Shown here: piece after piece, positions 1 through 9,961 of the stretch
How the letters are laid out: each line of letters starts with the position of its first letter
Numbering within the stretch: the stretch's first letter is position 1
From: Prevotella sp. oral taxon 299 str. F0039
GTDB lineage: Bacteria; Bacteroidota; Bacteroidia; Bacteroidales; Bacteroidaceae
Direction: 5' to 3'
Length of the DNA stretch: 64,000 nucleotides
Assembly: GCF_000163055.2 (NCBI RefSeq)
Contig: NC_022124.1
Location: 62,001-126,000 of the forward strand
Translations under genes and position numbers: made by a program
The notes under the pieces: model-generated
Database searches by the model: none
The model's input: the letters and a program-made list of their open reading frames with translations, nothing else
Told to the model about the DNA's origin: nothing

Positions 1-442
1 TTTCGAGGTAGAAACCATAGCCACCACTCCATTCCCAAGAGTTGTTTAGGTAGAGTACTGCTACCATTCCACGTTGTTGAAGCTGAAGCATCAGATAGTC
101 GAGACCATCTAATATTGTATCGTTATACACACCAGGAGAAGGCTGGAGTATTGGAGATGCTTTCCATTTAATTCCTTCTTCACCATCGCTACCCACCAAT
201 ATGCGCAGATTATTTATGCCTAGACGTTTCATTTCATCTAGTTCACGGTTCAGTCTTTTTCTGTTTCCGCCCTTCCCTTTCGAACCAAGTATGGCTCCAT
301 ACCAATAGTTTGTTCCGATAAAAGTGTAGGGTTTGCCGTCACGATAGAGTTTGCCGTCCTTTACTGTAACGAAAGATTGCGCCTTAACGGCTGTAGCACA
401 AAGAAGAAATAATGCCATGATGCAGTATCGTATTTTATTCAT
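1..442 (-). CDS. Beta-mannanase (GH5-type), N-terminal part only
   Basis: The reading frame opens at an ATG at 442 and runs off the left edge of the window, so about 147 N-terminal residues are visible. It starts with a signal peptide (MNKIRYCIMALFLLC, ending near VKAQ), so the enzyme is exported. The mature part reads DGKLYRDGKPYTFIGTNYWY, then ELDEMKRLGINNLRI and NNSWEWSGGYGFY. This is the typical start of a GH5 subfamily 7 endo-1,4-beta-mannosidase, a (beta/alpha)8 barrel that cuts mannan backbones. The catalytic glutamates would lie beyond the window edge and cannot be checked. A GH95 enzyme nearby on the same strand fits a glycan-degrading neighbourhood. The family call is fairly secure; the substrate is inferred. 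Confidence 0.8.
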   Translation of the reverse strand, partial: MNKIRYCIMALFLLCATAVKAQSFVTVKDGKLYRDGKPYTFIGTNYWYGAILGSKGKGGNRKRLNRELDEMKRLGINNLRILVGSDGEEGIKWKASPILQPSPGVYNDTILDGLDYLMLQLQQRGMVAVLYLNNSWEWSGGYGFYLE

Positions 443-721
443 TGCTATTTATTCTTTATTAATAAAATAATGAGTCAGTGGTGTTATTTAGCTTTTAATC
501 TCAACTTAAAAGTGCGAGTGCAAATATAGTTACTTTGTTTGATATTTCATCATTTTGTTTTATAAATGATGTCTTGAATGCTATTAATGCAAATGAAATG
601 AGGGAGCAGTTGAAATAAATAACTATATTTGTAATAGTTATGTTGGATTTTATGATGAATGGCAGGCTTATAAAGTATGTAATCAAAATAAAGGTAGGCT
701 TATAATACAAAAAAAGGAGAA

Positions 722-1048
722 ATGAAGCATCAAACAAATATCAACGAAATAGAGCAGGCTATCAGTAAGAATCGTCTCTGCTTATTCTATGTTAAGGCTC
801 CCGATTGTGGAGTTTGCAATGTTATGCACAGCAAAGTTGAACGACTAGTAGAGGACTATCCTCAGCTATTATCATTTTACACGGACATAACAGAAGAGCC
901 TTTGATAGCTAGTCGATTCCTGGTATATGCAGGACCAACCGTATTACTTATATTAGAAGGCAAAGAGGTCTATCGAAGTTCTCGCTTTATAGACTTAAAA
1001 GAACTGGGAAGAAAGATTGTTCAACTAATAGAGTTTTTGGAGTTATGA
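722..1048 (+). CDS. Thioredoxin-like protein
   Basis: A 108-residue protein with a thioredoxin fold pattern. The strand LCLFYVKAPDCGVCNVM carries a CGVC redox motif at about residues 36-39, and a cis-proline segment (YAGPTVLLILEGKEV) follows at about 78-92. There is no signal peptide, so it should act in the cytoplasm as a thiol-disulfide reductant or monothiol carrier. The start is supported by an AAGGAG ribosome-binding site directly upstream. It reads away from the mannanase, with about 280 bases of AT-rich spacer between. CGVC is not the classical WCGPC, so this is a thioredoxin-family member rather than TrxA. Its partner is unknown. Confidence 0.85.
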   Translation: MKHQTNINEIEQAISKNRLCLFYVKAPDCGVCNVMHSKVERLVEDYPQLLSFYTDITEEPLIASRFLVYAGPTVLLILEGKEVYRSSRFIDLKELGRKIVQLIEFLEL

Positions 1049-1216
1049 GGTTGCTTGGTGCAAAACAACACGCCATAGGAGTCCTATAGACTCGCAAGGA
1101 AAGTCTTTCTGGAATAAGCTTCAAAAAAGAATAAAGGGACCAATTATAGATGCTCCCATACATCTTCCGAACTCAAGTAGGTCAAACTCCTCAACTTCTA
1201 ATCAAAAGACATAATT

Positions 1217-1441
1217 ATGAGAAAGGTGTTTTTAAAAATTTATTGGCTAATTATAGCCATAATCCTTATTTGGTGTATGATAAGTGAATTCATATCTGTA
1301 CTTTATTTGCTGGGCTCCCAAAGTAAATACACAGATACTTGTTTGTTTTTTTTAGATACGCTTTTACCTGACATAGTAAGCTTAATTGCATATGCTATTC
1401 TCCTTTGGGTATGCATAAAAAAATGGCAAAAAATGTTATGA
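1217..1441 (+). CDS. Small putative membrane protein
   Basis: A 74-residue frame with two hydrophobic stretches (about residues 8-32 and 50-66) and a positively charged C-terminus (KKWQK), predicted as a two-span inner-membrane protein. I do not recognise a family. The ribosome-binding site is weak, and the 168 bases between it and the thioredoxin-like gene show no clear promoter. It could be a genuine small gene or a chance hydrophobic frame in AT-rich DNA. Confidence 0.35.
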   Translation: MRKVFLKIYWLIIAIILIWCMISEFISVLYLLGSQSKYTDTCLFFLDTLLPDIVSLIAYAILLWVCIKKWQKML

Positions 1442-1460
1442 TGCAGTGCTAAGATGTTGG

Positions 1461-1664
1461 TTATTCTTTTTGATTTCTACTCAATTGTTGATTAAATTTC
1501 ACTTTAACGTTTCTCGTATTTTCCTGCCGAAGTTCCTTTACCTCATTACTTGTTGCTTTACGGACGGTGTCACCATCGAGACGAGCCTTTCCTGCCTCTA
1601 TAAATTCCTTATCCCGAGTTCAGGTTTGATTAGGATTTACTGAATAATTCTTTTTTGTTGTCAT
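1461..1664 (-). pseudogene. Decayed IS3-type transposase OrfA remnant
   Basis: On the minus strand from an ATG at 1664 the frame gives a short lead, an in-frame TGA, then KEFIEAGKARLDGDT and SNEVKELRQEN. This matches the linker and leucine-zipper region that follows the helix-turn-helix of IS3-family OrfA proteins. The N-terminal HTH and everything after the zipper are missing, and the frame stops at 1461. This is a dead fragment. The assignment rests on recalled motif similarity only. It indicates past IS activity between the small membrane gene and the GH95 gene. Confidence 0.55.
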
Positions 1665-1787
1665 TGTGCAAATATATTTTTTTTGTTAATAATTATAAAT
1701 CATCCCCTCCCCAAAAAAAAAACTTAATTGGAACTCAAGTTATGCACATTTGTTAGACAACGTATAATTTTCTATTTTGCAGGAAAC

Positions 1788-1822
1788 AAAAAAGGAATCT
1801 GTTATTGAGCAGATTCCTTTTT
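1788..1822 (-). terminator. Rho-independent terminator of the GH95 gene
   Basis: An almost perfect stem of 13 bases (AAAAAGGAATCTG against its complement) with the 8-base loop TTATTGAG. It is flanked by A and T runs, so it could work in both directions. It lies about 30 bases beyond the GH95 stop codon. Confidence 0.8.
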
Positions 1823-1850
1823 CTTCTTTACAAGATAATTCACTTAATAA

Positions 1851-4334
1851 TTAGTTCTCTTGTACAAATTTTCCGTTGACATAATTCAATGTGTAGGACT
1901 TATTTTTGATTGTCTTCAATACAAGCTTATCTTCTTTGTATCTCAATTCACAGTTTCCTCCATTCTTTGAAAGAATAGTAACAGATTTTAAAATGCCATT
2001 CTTCCAGCAAATGTCTAATTCAAAGTTACCTTTGGCACAAAGACCTTTCACCTCTCCATCTTTCCATACATCTGGTAGTGCTGGTAGTAAGTGGATGAAT
2101 CCCATATGACTTTGCATTAGCATTTCTGTTACACCTGCAGTACCACCAAAGTTACCATCGATTTGGAAAGGAGGATGTGTGTCCCAAAGATTATCTAGTG
2201 TACCATTCTTTAGCAGGTTCCCATAGAGTTTATATGCATGATTGCCATCATGTAGGCGTGCCCATTGGTTGAGTTTCCATCCCATGCTCCATCCTGTAGC
2301 TCCGTCACCACGATGATTAAGAACAACCTTTGATGCTTCTGCTAATGCTGGAGTTGTAATTGGTGAAATTGTATGTCCTGGATGCAATCCGAACAAATGG
2401 TTTACATGTCGGTGCTGATCGTTTGGATCATCAATATCTTTCGACCATTCCAACAATTGTCCATAACGTCCCACCTTATAGGGTGCGATTCTTTTTAAGA
2501 CTTCTTCCCATTGTTTACGCTCCTTTTTATCTACGTCCAAGACCTTTGAAGCATCGATGGCGTTCATCAGTATTTCACGGATAACAGCATGAACGAAGGT
2601 TGTTCCTTCGTCAATTGGTCCATGCTCTGGTGAAGTAGAAGGAGCTGCTGTGTAAGTTCCGTCTGGCTTTTTCCATAGGAAATCTACAGCAAAGATAGCA
2701 CTACTCTTGATAAGATCGTAGCCTACTTCTTTTAAGAATTTCTTATCCCGTGTATAGTCATAGTAATCCCACACGTGAGTAGCAAGCCACGGACCCGCCA
2801 TTGGGTTGAAGTTCCAAGACATGTCTTCACTTCCCAATGGAGCTGTAAATCCAAAAATATTGCCTGAGATAGAAGCAGTCCAACCTCTTGCATCAAAATA
2901 AGCTTGAGCTGTTTTCTCACCGGGTTTAACCAATGTACGGATAAAGTCTATCAATGGGAGGGTACATTCTGATAAGTTTGTCGATCCCGCTGGCCAATAG
3001 TTCATCTGTATATTGATATTATTGTGATAGTCTACACGCCATGGACCGTCTACATTGTTATGCCAGATTCCTTGCAAGTTCGCAGGTAGGTTGCCTGGTC
3101 TTGAACTAGCAATCAGTAAATAGCGGCCAAATTGGTAGTATAGCTCTTCTAAATAAAAATCTTCCTTACCTTTGCGATAGTTTATCAAACGCTGTGGGGT
3201 AGGGATGTCTGAAGTTCTTTGTTCACTATTTAAAGTCAAAGAAACTCGGTTGAACAAAGAAGAATAATCTTTGTAGTGTGCTTCAAGCAAAGCATTGTAA
3301 CCTTGTGCCACTGCTTTTTTCATCCATGCAGCTGTGGTTTCAGACGGATTTACACCGACGTATGTTCTTGGATTCTTATAGTCAGGATTGAAGTTGACTT
3401 TATACTCTGTATCAGCGGTAATCAAGAAGACTACTTCATTGGCACCATTGATAGTTAATTTTCCTTTATCATTATTGATAGTACCTCCTTGGTTTAGAGC
3501 CTTGATGCGGACAACATATTCCATTTGGTTGTTGTCAAGATGTGCTTTAAACACCAAACCATTGCTTCCGTCTGCTTCCATCTTACCAGTCGATACTGGA
3601 TTTGTTTCGTAACTGAATACCAAATTCTGCTTACCTGGTTGGTCAGCCTTAAAACGAACAACCATAATGTTATTAGGATAGGAGATGAAATAGTTACGTT
3701 CATATCTCACTCCATCTTTCTTAAACTGTACCACAGCCAATGCTGAATCTAAAGAAAGAGCACGTTTATACTCGCTCATTCCAATGGAACTCAACCCTGT
3801 CTCTATATAGAACTCGCCCATGGTTGTAAAATTACCAAAGCGGAAAGGCTTATCTTTCCAAGACTCATAAGGAACAGTACTATTAAAGTTCTTGCGTGTT
3901 AACAATGCAGCCTTCTTTTCGTTACCCTCAATGAATGCCTGTCGGATTTCTTTTAAATAATGTGCAGACTGCTTGTTAACATTCCAATATGCATCGGCAC
4001 CTGCTGACGTGTTGGGACCACCACGCCATAATGTTTTTTCGTTAAAGGTGATGCGTTCAGCTTCTATAGAACCCATAACGTTTGCACCTAAGCTACCATT
4101 TCCAAGGGGAAGAGATTGAGATTCCCAATCGGCATCTGGGTTTTGAGCCGTATCACCTGCTGATATTGGTTTGTTTCCGCCTTTCCACTTTTCTGGTTTG
4201 TTTCCCCACCAAATAGCTTTGTTTGCTAAGGTTGTAGGTCTATCAAACCAGATGGTGAGGCCATCTTTTATATCAGTAGCGTTTGCTGATAATGCAAAGC
4301 TAGCCATAATTGCTAAATGAAATATTTTGTTCAT
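1851..4334 (-). CDS. GH95-family glycosidase (alpha-L-fucosidase type)
   Basis: An 827-residue exported hydrolase with a signal peptide of about 19 residues (ends SANA). The GH95 landmarks are in order: [13 protein letters not shown] at about 75-87, [10 protein letters not shown] near 101, [13 protein letters not shown] at about 438-450 (catalytic-site asparagines), STSPEHGP at about 567-574 with the general-acid Glu570, and [15 protein letters not shown] with Asp726. The length matches complete GH95 enzymes (N-terminal beta-sandwich, helical (alpha/alpha)6 barrel, C-terminal sandwich). Characterised members invert alpha-1,2-L-fucosyl or alpha-L-galactosyl linkages of host or plant glycans. 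Substrate cannot be chosen from sequence. All key residues look present, so it is probably active. It is transcribed alone, with its own upstream promoter-like element and a downstream terminator. Confidence 0.92.
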   Translation of the reverse strand: MNKIFHLAIMASFALSANATDIKDGLTIWFDRPTTLANKAIWWGNKPEKWKGGNKPISAGDTAQNPDADWESQSLPLGNGSLGANVMGSIEAERITFNEKTLWRGGPNTSAGADAYWNVNKQSAHYLKEIRQAFIEGNEKKAALLTRKNFNSTVPYESWKDKPFRFGNFTTMGEFYIETGLSSIGMSEYKRALSLDSALAVVQFKKDGVRYERNYFISYPNNIMVVRFKADQPGKQNLVFSYETNPVSTGKMEADGSNGLVFKAHLDNNQMEYVVRIKALNQGGTINNDKGKLTINGANEVVFLITADTEYKVNFNPDYKNPRTYVGVNPSETTAAWMKKAVAQGYNALLEAHYKDYSSLFNRVSLTLNSEQRTSDIPTPQRLINYRKGKEDFYLEELYYQFGRYLLIASSRPGNLPANLQGIWHNNVDGPWRVDYHNNINIQMNYWPAGSTNLSECTLPLIDFIRTLVKPGEKTAQAYFDARGWTASISGNIFGFTAPLGSEDMSWNFNPMAGPWLATHVWDYYDYTRDKKFLKEVGYDLIKSSAIFAVDFLWKKPDGTYTAAPSTSPEHGPIDEGTTFVHAVIREILMNAIDASKVLDVDKKERKQWEEVLKRIAPYKVGRYGQLLEWSKDIDDPNDQHRHVNHLFGLHPGHTISPITTPALAEASKVVLNHRGDGATGWSMGWKLNQWARLHDGNHAYKLYGNLLKNGTLDNLWDTHPPFQIDGNFGGTAGVTEMLMQSHMGFIHLLPALPDVWKDGEVKGLCAKGNFELDICWKNGILKSVTILSKNGGNCELRYKEDKLVLKTIKNKSYTLNYVNGKFVQEN

Positions 4335-4414
4335 TATTATATTTTATGAAAGTTTTATTGATTGCTTGATTATTGTAATTTCTATATGTTGATATCGTGT
4401 TATGATGTTGAGAA

Positions 4415-4422
4415 CAAAGATA
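4415..4422 (-). promoter_or_regulatory. Promoter -7 box for the GH95 gene
   Basis: The minus-strand octamer TATCTTTG matches the Bacteroidetes -7 consensus TAnnTTTG, about 80 bases upstream of the GH95 start. The -33 position reads TTA rather than TTG, so the match is partial. Confidence 0.5.
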
Positions 4423-4519
4423 CTGAAATATTTTGTATAGTAAGTGCTTTTCCCTTTTTTTTGAATTATTGACGTCAAAACATATCCCAAACTTTCTGAT
4501 AAGGTAATATAGATTTCAT

Positions 4520-4852
4520 ACATGGAAGCTGGTCGGCGTCAAGGGCTACATTAGTAGAAACCTCTTTTAAAGACTTTTTGTTGATGGAATACAACTTATT
4601 GCGGGACTGAAAAGTAACATGGAAGGAGCTATAATGAGTGTACATGATAGGATCCTACTCAGAAAGATAGTTATTATAGAAACGGTGAATGATAAACTGA
4701 AGAACATTGCACAAGTGGAGCACTCCAGACATAGATGCTTTGACAATTTTATCGTCAACTTGTTAAGAGCAATTGTTGCTTATTTCCTGTTTCCAAAGAA
4801 GCCGTGCATCAATGTACAAAGGAACTTTGATACACAAATTGCTCTGTTCTAA
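4520..4852 (+). pseudogene. IS982-type transposase, C-terminal remnant with internal stop
   Basis: The plus-strand frame reads KGYISRNLF, then a TAA at 4568-4570, then RLFVDGIQLI, IETVNDKLKNIAQVEHSRHR and a terminal LFPKKPCIN...ALF. These blocks are the conserved C-terminal third of IS982-family DDE transposases; the ETVND...EHSRHR stretch is diagnostic. The N-terminal two thirds are missing and the premature stop confirms decay. The frame after the stop can be read from an ATG at 4619 but would not make a functional enzyme. The flanks are AT-rich with no intact inverted repeats that I can identify. Confidence 0.72.
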
Positions 4853-5022
4853 ATTCGTCAAACTCACGTTATTAGAGGTGTTATTCACATGCTTCAACAG
4901 CCTTAAAACATGCAAATTGCAGGATTATCTCAATGCTTCAGTCGCTAAGAAAGGGCAAAAATGCGAACGAAAAGAAACGACTTTTGCATAACTTCCTTAT
5001 TAACAGTATGTTATAAACCTAG

Positions 5023-5082
5023 CTCATGTCTCGCATATTTGCGACCAACTTTGTCGTTGGTTGTTTACATGCGAGTTATGAG
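5023..5082. repeat. 60-base imperfect palindrome
   Basis: Two 27-base arms share CTCAT, CTCGCAT and ACCAAC around the loop TTTGTC; the middle of each arm is mismatched. It lies in the gene-poor 4.85-5.4 kb stretch next to the IS982 remnant. It could be an IS or MITE end pair or a chromosomal interspersed repeat. Apart from this and the hairpin at 5279-5326 I see nothing certain in 4853-5415. Confidence 0.6.
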
Positions 5083-5278
5083 AGGCACTTTGTAAAGAAA
5101 ATTCAGTATCAATTATCCTACCATGTAGCGTACCCCAAATTTTGCATACGCTGTTTTGTTGACGTTTTTGGTTGTAACCATATCATTTTAAATGCTAGTA
5201 GAGAAGGAATATCAAACAAAGGCGGCTAATGTTGAGTGCTTACTCTTAATCTTCTTTTTTCTTCTTGTAGTAATCTTA

Positions 5279-5326
5279 AAATGCTCTGCTAATTTTAATA
5301 CAATAGATTAAAATTAACAGAGCGTT
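5279..5326 (-). terminator. Hairpin downstream of the C10 protease gene
   Basis: A 20-base stem (AATGCTCTGCTAATTTTAAT with its near-perfect complement) and an 8-base loop, about 90 bases beyond the protease stop codon. There is only a short T run, so termination is likely but not textbook. Confidence 0.55.
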
Positions 5327-5415
5327 TGCATATCACTATCCCATTCTAAAGAAATGGGATGATAGGTTTTGATGATGAAGGGGGAACCCTTATGTATTAC
5401 ATAGAGTTACCTATA

Positions 5416-8400
5416 TCATTTAATCACCTTCTTTCCATTGACAATATACACGCCTTTAGGCAAACGATCGATGTCATCTTTACCCTCTCCAACTTTAACC
5501 CCTTGAAGGTTATAGATGACATACTGGTGAGCATTTGTCGTTGTATGGGTAGTGATGCCCAACTCTACGTCATCCAATATAACAGCCAGCGACTTCACGG
5601 CGTTTTCGTTATTGATATGATTAGGCTCCACAAAAGCAGAGAAACACTCAACGGTTGGTGCTTGAGACAGCTCAAAGCAATTTGTTTCTGCATTATAGAG
5701 ATAAGCCGAGACTGGATGATGTTGTTCAATCGTTCCAACAAAGTTATAATTGTCAGAGCCGAGAACACTCTTGACTTGCTGATTGACTTCTACATCCTTG
5801 CCATGGATGGTCAGAATCATGTCTGCTGTTGTGTCATGAATGTGTCTTATTTCCAGAAGATAAGGGCAAAAAGCTTCTATATGCTGAGTCGTGTTAAAAT
5901 AAAGTTTGTTCTCCTGCTCATGAATGAAATTATAAACATGCGACTCGGCTGGTTGGTTGTTTATCTTGATGGCATCGGGAACAAAAGGTAAGGAGACGGT
6001 AGTCCATGCGCTTCCTGCATCCTTACCATTGGTAACCAAAGGACGCTGGAATGTAATTTCTCTTGCGGTGAAATTGCGCAACATCTTTATGGGCTGGTTG
6101 GTTTGTAAGGTTATCTTCGGTGCTTCATCGCCCAAGATAACATTTTTTCCTTGCAAAGTCACGGGTACGGTGCTTGCTTCGTGTAGATAATATAGACAGT
6201 TGGGATTGTTGCTTGGCTTCAACTTTGTATCTTGCTTCACATTCAAGTCGTGCATGTCTACCGCTATGGCATCCGTCAAGTCGATACTCCCTTCTGGCTC
6301 AAGAGCCATTGACGTTCCATCTGACAGGTACTTCATCACGGCAGCTTTACATGTAATGGCTCCATTGCATATAGCCTTACCTTGTTGATAGATACCTTCG
6401 TATCCCAGTAATGTTACGATATATCTTGTTCCAGGAATCAAGTTGTCGAAAGCAAATGGTAGTGTGATAGTCTTTCCTGCGGGAATGATGGCATTTATCT
6501 GTTTCATCTGTACGTCTTGTTTCTCTCCAACTATTGCGATGAGCAAATCGCGGTCGTAATCATCTGTCGCCGTATTTTTAACTTCAAACCGTCCTTCCAT
6601 GTGGGTGCCATACAGTTCATCCGCCTTTTTACTACTACCGTTTGTGCAGAATACCGATGCTGCTAATTTGGCGTCTGGTATGTTCTTTCCTTCAGCGACG
6701 TCCACCTCTCCTTTGCCTACGAAATCGATGTCACGAGCTTGCATGCTGTCCCAAACGTTAATGCGATATTGTGTTTTAGGCTTCGCTACTTCGGGTTGAA
6801 AGCTGAAAGGTACTTCTATCGTAGCGCCAGGTGCTATGGATAAGCCTAATACCGAGCGTTTGTTGCCGAAAACAAAACTTAACGAGCCTGTAAAGTCGGG
6901 ACCAACATTCTTTATTTTTGCCATAGCCGTATAAGTTCTGCCCGTCTTGATGACTTTTGGCATGTCAATGGAAACCAATTTCAATTCTATGGTTTGAGGA
7001 TTGATGATGGAAGCATTCAGCTGGGTTTCTGTAATATGTAAGTTACATACAGATTTCTCTGAGCCAGGGCAAAGTTGCCAGGTGTTTGCCTTTTTGTCTT
7101 TGCACATGGGCAACAACTGATAGTCACCTTTCAGTCCTGCGCCAAAGTTTTTCAAGATTGCCTTATAGAAAGTCCTTTTAGGGGTGATTGGCTCGTACGA
7201 GATAAAATCGCTCTCGTGCACTACCTTAATCAACTTGCCGTCTTTATATAAGCCCACGCCCATTTTACCTTCAAAGGGCAACAGCATGTAATTGAACACC
7301 TCGTAAGACATACTGAGGTTTTCAAAACCTTGCTCAATTCTTTTTCTCGACATCTGGCTAAGGCCGCGCAAGTGTAGGTCTATTACCGTCATGGCGTCCA
7401 ACTGCTCTTCACCTTCATTCGGCTTAACGCCTAAAATGGCACACTGGCTCAATGAATATCCGCCCTCAAACGATCCTATTCCTTGTTGGTCTGGATTGAG
7501 AACAGACAAGCGGAAATAACCATCAGACAAGCCGCCCCATCCCCAGTTGATGTGAAAGTAATCGCCCGACTCATATCCGTCGCAAACGAATTCGTGTCCA
7601 CCTCCGGTTGGCGTTACACCACCATACAGAACGGGGCGACCTTCTTTCAATTCCTCGTAAATCATGTTGTTCCATGTCTTTGAGGTATATCCACTACGGT
7701 CGGCATAGCGTGCCGTTTTGCTGTATCCAAAATAGTGTGTCAGTGCGTATGGCAACTCAACGGCTATCGTTCCCGAGCCCCCTTGCTTGCCTGTGGCATA
7801 GTCCATTTCCGTGGAGACACCGCAATATTTCATCAATTTCGCCACGGCGTTTTTCTGCTCCTGATTGGCATGCTCGTCATACGTTCGCAGCATGTTTTTC
7901 CAGTCGAATGTCGTTTTGGGCAGCGTGTCCAAAACCTTTCCTATCTTCGGGCTCTTGTAGCCGGGTATTGTGTCGAGGGTTTCTCCTTGCGGGCATTTAT
8001 GATAAAACATCACTTGTGCCATGGCTGTTGCGACGCATCCTGTTACCGTTCGTTCAAAAGCTCCCATCGGGCAGGCGTCATTATAGGGTGTTCCTTGATT
8101 CCAACGTGTTTCGATGAGCGGACGAATGGAGCGTTTCACGCTTAGTCCCGCACGGGTTTCGGAAGTGGTTTTTAGGTTTTTTAACCGCAGACGGACAGCT
8201 GTTTTTATCTCGTGTTCATACAAACTGAGCAAGTCTTTCAATTGCACGGGAATGTTGTTTACGTCAAACTTTCCCGTATAGGCATATCCCAAGACAGCGT
8301 CGGTCCGATCGTCTGCCGACGTGATGACAAAGCCTTGCCCGTTTCCATTGTTGAAAACATAATAAGAGTTGGGACACTGCATGACCATTTTCAACTGGTT

Positions 8401-8547
8401 GCGCTGAGATGTTGCACGAGTGCTTGTCGTTGATTGTTTTTGATTCAAAAATCGCATGGCCAGCTTCATGGCCTCTTGCTTTCCGATGGGATTGGCATTG
8501 GCCAAGGTGGAAATGGCGATTAAAACGAATAATAGAGTTTTCTTCAT
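5416..8547 (-). CDS. Secreted C10-family cysteine protease with sorting tail
   Basis: I start the gene at the ATG at 8547, because it opens a clear signal peptide (MKKTLLFVLIAISTLANA); a longer frame upstream to 8628 lacks one at its end. The protein is 1043 residues. After a propeptide (about 20-135) comes a streptopain/interpain-type papain fold: nucleophile Cys171 in TGCVATAMAQVMFYH, His318 in GGGHEFVCDGY, and Asn334/Trp in INWGWGG. These are the C10 catalytic residues, all present. A long region of beta-sandwich modules (about 390-960) follows. The tail, DRLPKGVYIVNGKKVIK, is the motif of type IX-like C-terminal sorting domains, suggesting surface attachment or release. In oral Prevotella such enzymes cleave host haemoproteins and complement, which would feed the haem locus nearby; that link is inference. 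Confidence 0.93.
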   Translation of the reverse strand: MKKTLLFVLIAISTLANANPIGKQEAMKLAMRFLNQKQSTTSTRATSQRNQLKMVMQCPNSYYVFNNGNGQGFVITSADDRTDAVLGYAYTGKFDVNNIPVQLKDLLSLYEHEIKTAVRLRLKNLKTTSETRAGLSVKRSIRPLIETRWNQGTPYNDACPMGAFERTVTGCVATAMAQVMFYHKCPQGETLDTIPGYKSPKIGKVLDTLPKTTFDWKNMLRTYDEHANQEQKNAVAKLMKYCGVSTEMDYATGKQGGSGTIAVELPYALTHYFGYSKTARYADRSGYTSKTWNNMIYEELKEGRPVLYGGVTPTGGGHEFVCDGYESGDYFHINWGWGGLSDGYFRLSVLNPDQQGIGSFEGGYSLSQCAILGVKPNEGEEQLDAMTVIDLHLRGLSQMSRKRIEQGFENLSMSYEVFNYMLLPFEGKMGVGLYKDGKLIKVVHESDFISYEPITPKRTFYKAILKNFGAGLKGDYQLLPMCKDKKANTWQLCPGSEKSVCNLHITETQLNASIINPQTIELKLVSIDMPKVIKTGRTYTAMAKIKNVGPDFTGSLSFVFGNKRSVLGLSIAPGATIEVPFSFQPEVAKPKTQYRINVWDSMQARDIDFVGKGEVDVAEGKNIPDAKLAASVFCTNGSSKKADELYGTHMEGRFEVKNTATDDYDRDLLIAIVGEKQDVQMKQINAIIPAGKTITLPFAFDNLIPGTRYIVTLLGYEGIYQQGKAICNGAITCKAAVMKYLSDGTSMALEPEGSIDLTDAIAVDMHDLNVKQDTKLKPSNNPNCLYYLHEASTVPVTLQGKNVILGDEAPKITLQTNQPIKMLRNFTAREITFQRPLVTNGKDAGSAWTTVSLPFVPDAIKINNQPAESHVYNFIHEQENKLYFNTTQHIEAFCPYLLEIRHIHDTTADMILTIHGKDVEVNQQVKSVLGSDNYNFVGTIEQHHPVSAYLYNAETNCFELSQAPTVECFSAFVEPNHINNENAVKSLAVILDDVELGITTHTTTNAHQYVIYNLQGVKVGEGKDDIDRLPKGVYIVNGKKVIK

Positions 8548-8665
8548 TGTTGATTTCTTTTTTGCAGGCACACTATCGTTGCTTGCGTAAGTATGGAAAT
8601 AAAGTACGGTAAGGGGGTACAGCTTCATTGCCGTAAGCTCCCCTGCCTTATACTATTGCAATGTG

Positions 8666-9865
8666 TTAAGATTTTGAAAATTTAACAACTTTGCTTCCTA
8701 TTTTGGCTATATATTCGCCAGCAGGTAGCGTGTTTAGGAAGATAGTCTTGTTGCCTCTTACCGCATGGGTTGCCACCAATTGTCCTGTTACGCTGTACAC
8801 GTAAACTTGCTCCGTGCCATTGTTTGTTGCTCCCTCTATGATTAAGCAGCCATTGCTAAAGCTTATGTTCGCTTGGTCATGGGTAATTTCTGCAATGCCA
8901 TCCGTTTTCCCCTCTACTGCCGTGTTTTCTTCATAACTACATTCGGTATCATCCGTAGATTCGCTCATGGGAACATGCTTAAAAGCCTTGTTGAGCGGAA
9001 GATGGTTGAAGTACAAACAGTTGCGCGGACCTAAGTAAAGGCGGTCTCCTTCTGATTGTGTCAAAGGAATGAACGTATGTGCGGCATCGTACTGATCATC
9101 GCCATAGCTGAATGTGTAAGGGAAATCTGCTGTTCCTGTGTTCTTGATGTCTCCATTGGCATCGTACTCATACTTTAGCTCCATGGTTGTGTGATCCGTC
9201 GCTTCTTCACCTGGAATATATTTCAAACCTACCATGCGGTCGTCAATGTTTTTATCGTATTCAAACACTTCTTTCCATACATTGTTGCCGTTGCTCATCA
9301 TAAAACTAAAGGTCTGCTCACGTCCCTTGTCATCATAAGTGATGGTGGTATGGCGATCTACGAAATCTTCCAGTTTCAGATTTTTCTCGTCAAACTGCAT
9401 GTCATTGGTTTTGATCACGCGCATCTGTGCATCGTACTCGTATGTAGAACGTACGTCTTCCATCAATATAAGGTTCCCCTCTTTATCTGGTTTTAACGTG
9501 TATCTGTGATAGGTCTTGATAAATCCATTGTCGTCACGATCGTAAATATCACGTCGGTCTTTTCGCTCTCCGCCATCTGGCTTGATGGTATAGCGTGTTT
9601 CTTCTTTCAAATAGCCATTCGAATCATAAGCGAACTTGATGATTTCTGTTGGTTTATCATCTTCGGTAGATTTTACTTCTGTCAGAAAGCCATAGTCATC
9701 ATATTTATATTTAAAAACTTCTGAACCTCCGAACGTACTCCATTGCGCAAGACGATGCGTGTGAACTTTTGGAATAGCTCTGTAATAATTGGGTGCTTTC
9801 TTACTTTGGGCGTTAACGCCTAAACACAATACTGCCAAAAGAGCAGGTAGTAAAAATTTTCTCAT
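8666..9865 (-). CDS. Secreted YD-repeat-like protein with sorting tail
   Basis: The start is chosen at 9865 (MRKFLLPALLAVLCLGVNAQ, a clean signal peptide); an in-frame ATG at 9877 is possible. The mature protein has spaced units such as YKYDDYGFLTEVKS, FAYDSNGYLKEETRY and YEYDAQMRVIKT, resembling the short tyrosine-aspartate repeats of Bacteroidetes secreted proteins. The C-terminus (VYSVTGQLVATHAV...LPAGEYIAKI) is a type IX-like sorting domain. It lies downstream of its own good promoter and upstream of, and co-directional with, the C10 protease (about 120 bases apart). No enzymatic motif is visible. It is probably a surface or secreted structural or binding protein; function unknown. Confidence 0.8.
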   Translation of the reverse strand: MRKFLLPALLAVLCLGVNAQSKKAPNYYRAIPKVHTHRLAQWSTFGGSEVFKYKYDDYGFLTEVKSTEDDKPTEIIKFAYDSNGYLKEETRYTIKPDGGERKDRRDIYDRDDNGFIKTYHRYTLKPDKEGNLILMEDVRSTYEYDAQMRVIKTNDMQFDEKNLKLEDFVDRHTTITYDDKGREQTFSFMMSNGNNVWKEVFEYDKNIDDRMVGLKYIPGEEATDHTTMELKYEYDANGDIKNTGTADFPYTFSYGDDQYDAAHTFIPLTQSEGDRLYLGPRNCLYFNHLPLNKAFKHVPMSESTDDTECSYEENTAVEGKTDGIAEITHDQANISFSNGCLIIEGATNNGTEQVYVYSVTGQLVATHAVRGNKTIFLNTLPAGEYIAKIGSKVVKFSKS

Positions 9866-9961
9866 GTTAATTGTCATTTTGTAAAATTTTAAATAAATCT
9901 CTATGATAGTATGCAAACCAAAAACGGTACGCATATTTGAGTTATGGCGACTTTTATGTTA

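Noticed and set aside
501..737. 78-residue hydrophobic minus-strand frame
   Set aside because: It overlaps the ribosome-binding site and start of the thioredoxin-like gene, lies in AT-rich spacer, and matches no family.
1446..1643. 65-residue plus-strand frame
   Set aside because: It is antisense to the IS3-type remnant and has no supporting signals.
5026..5229. 67-residue plus-strand frame
   Set aside because: It begins inside the palindrome at 5023-5082, has no ribosome-binding site and resembles no known protein.
5359..5991. 210-residue plus-strand frame
   Set aside because: It lies antisense to the C10 protease, whose catalytic and tail motifs are clear on the other strand.
7608..8117. 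169-residue plus-strand frame
   Set aside because: It is antisense to the protease catalytic domain, so it is a shadow frame.
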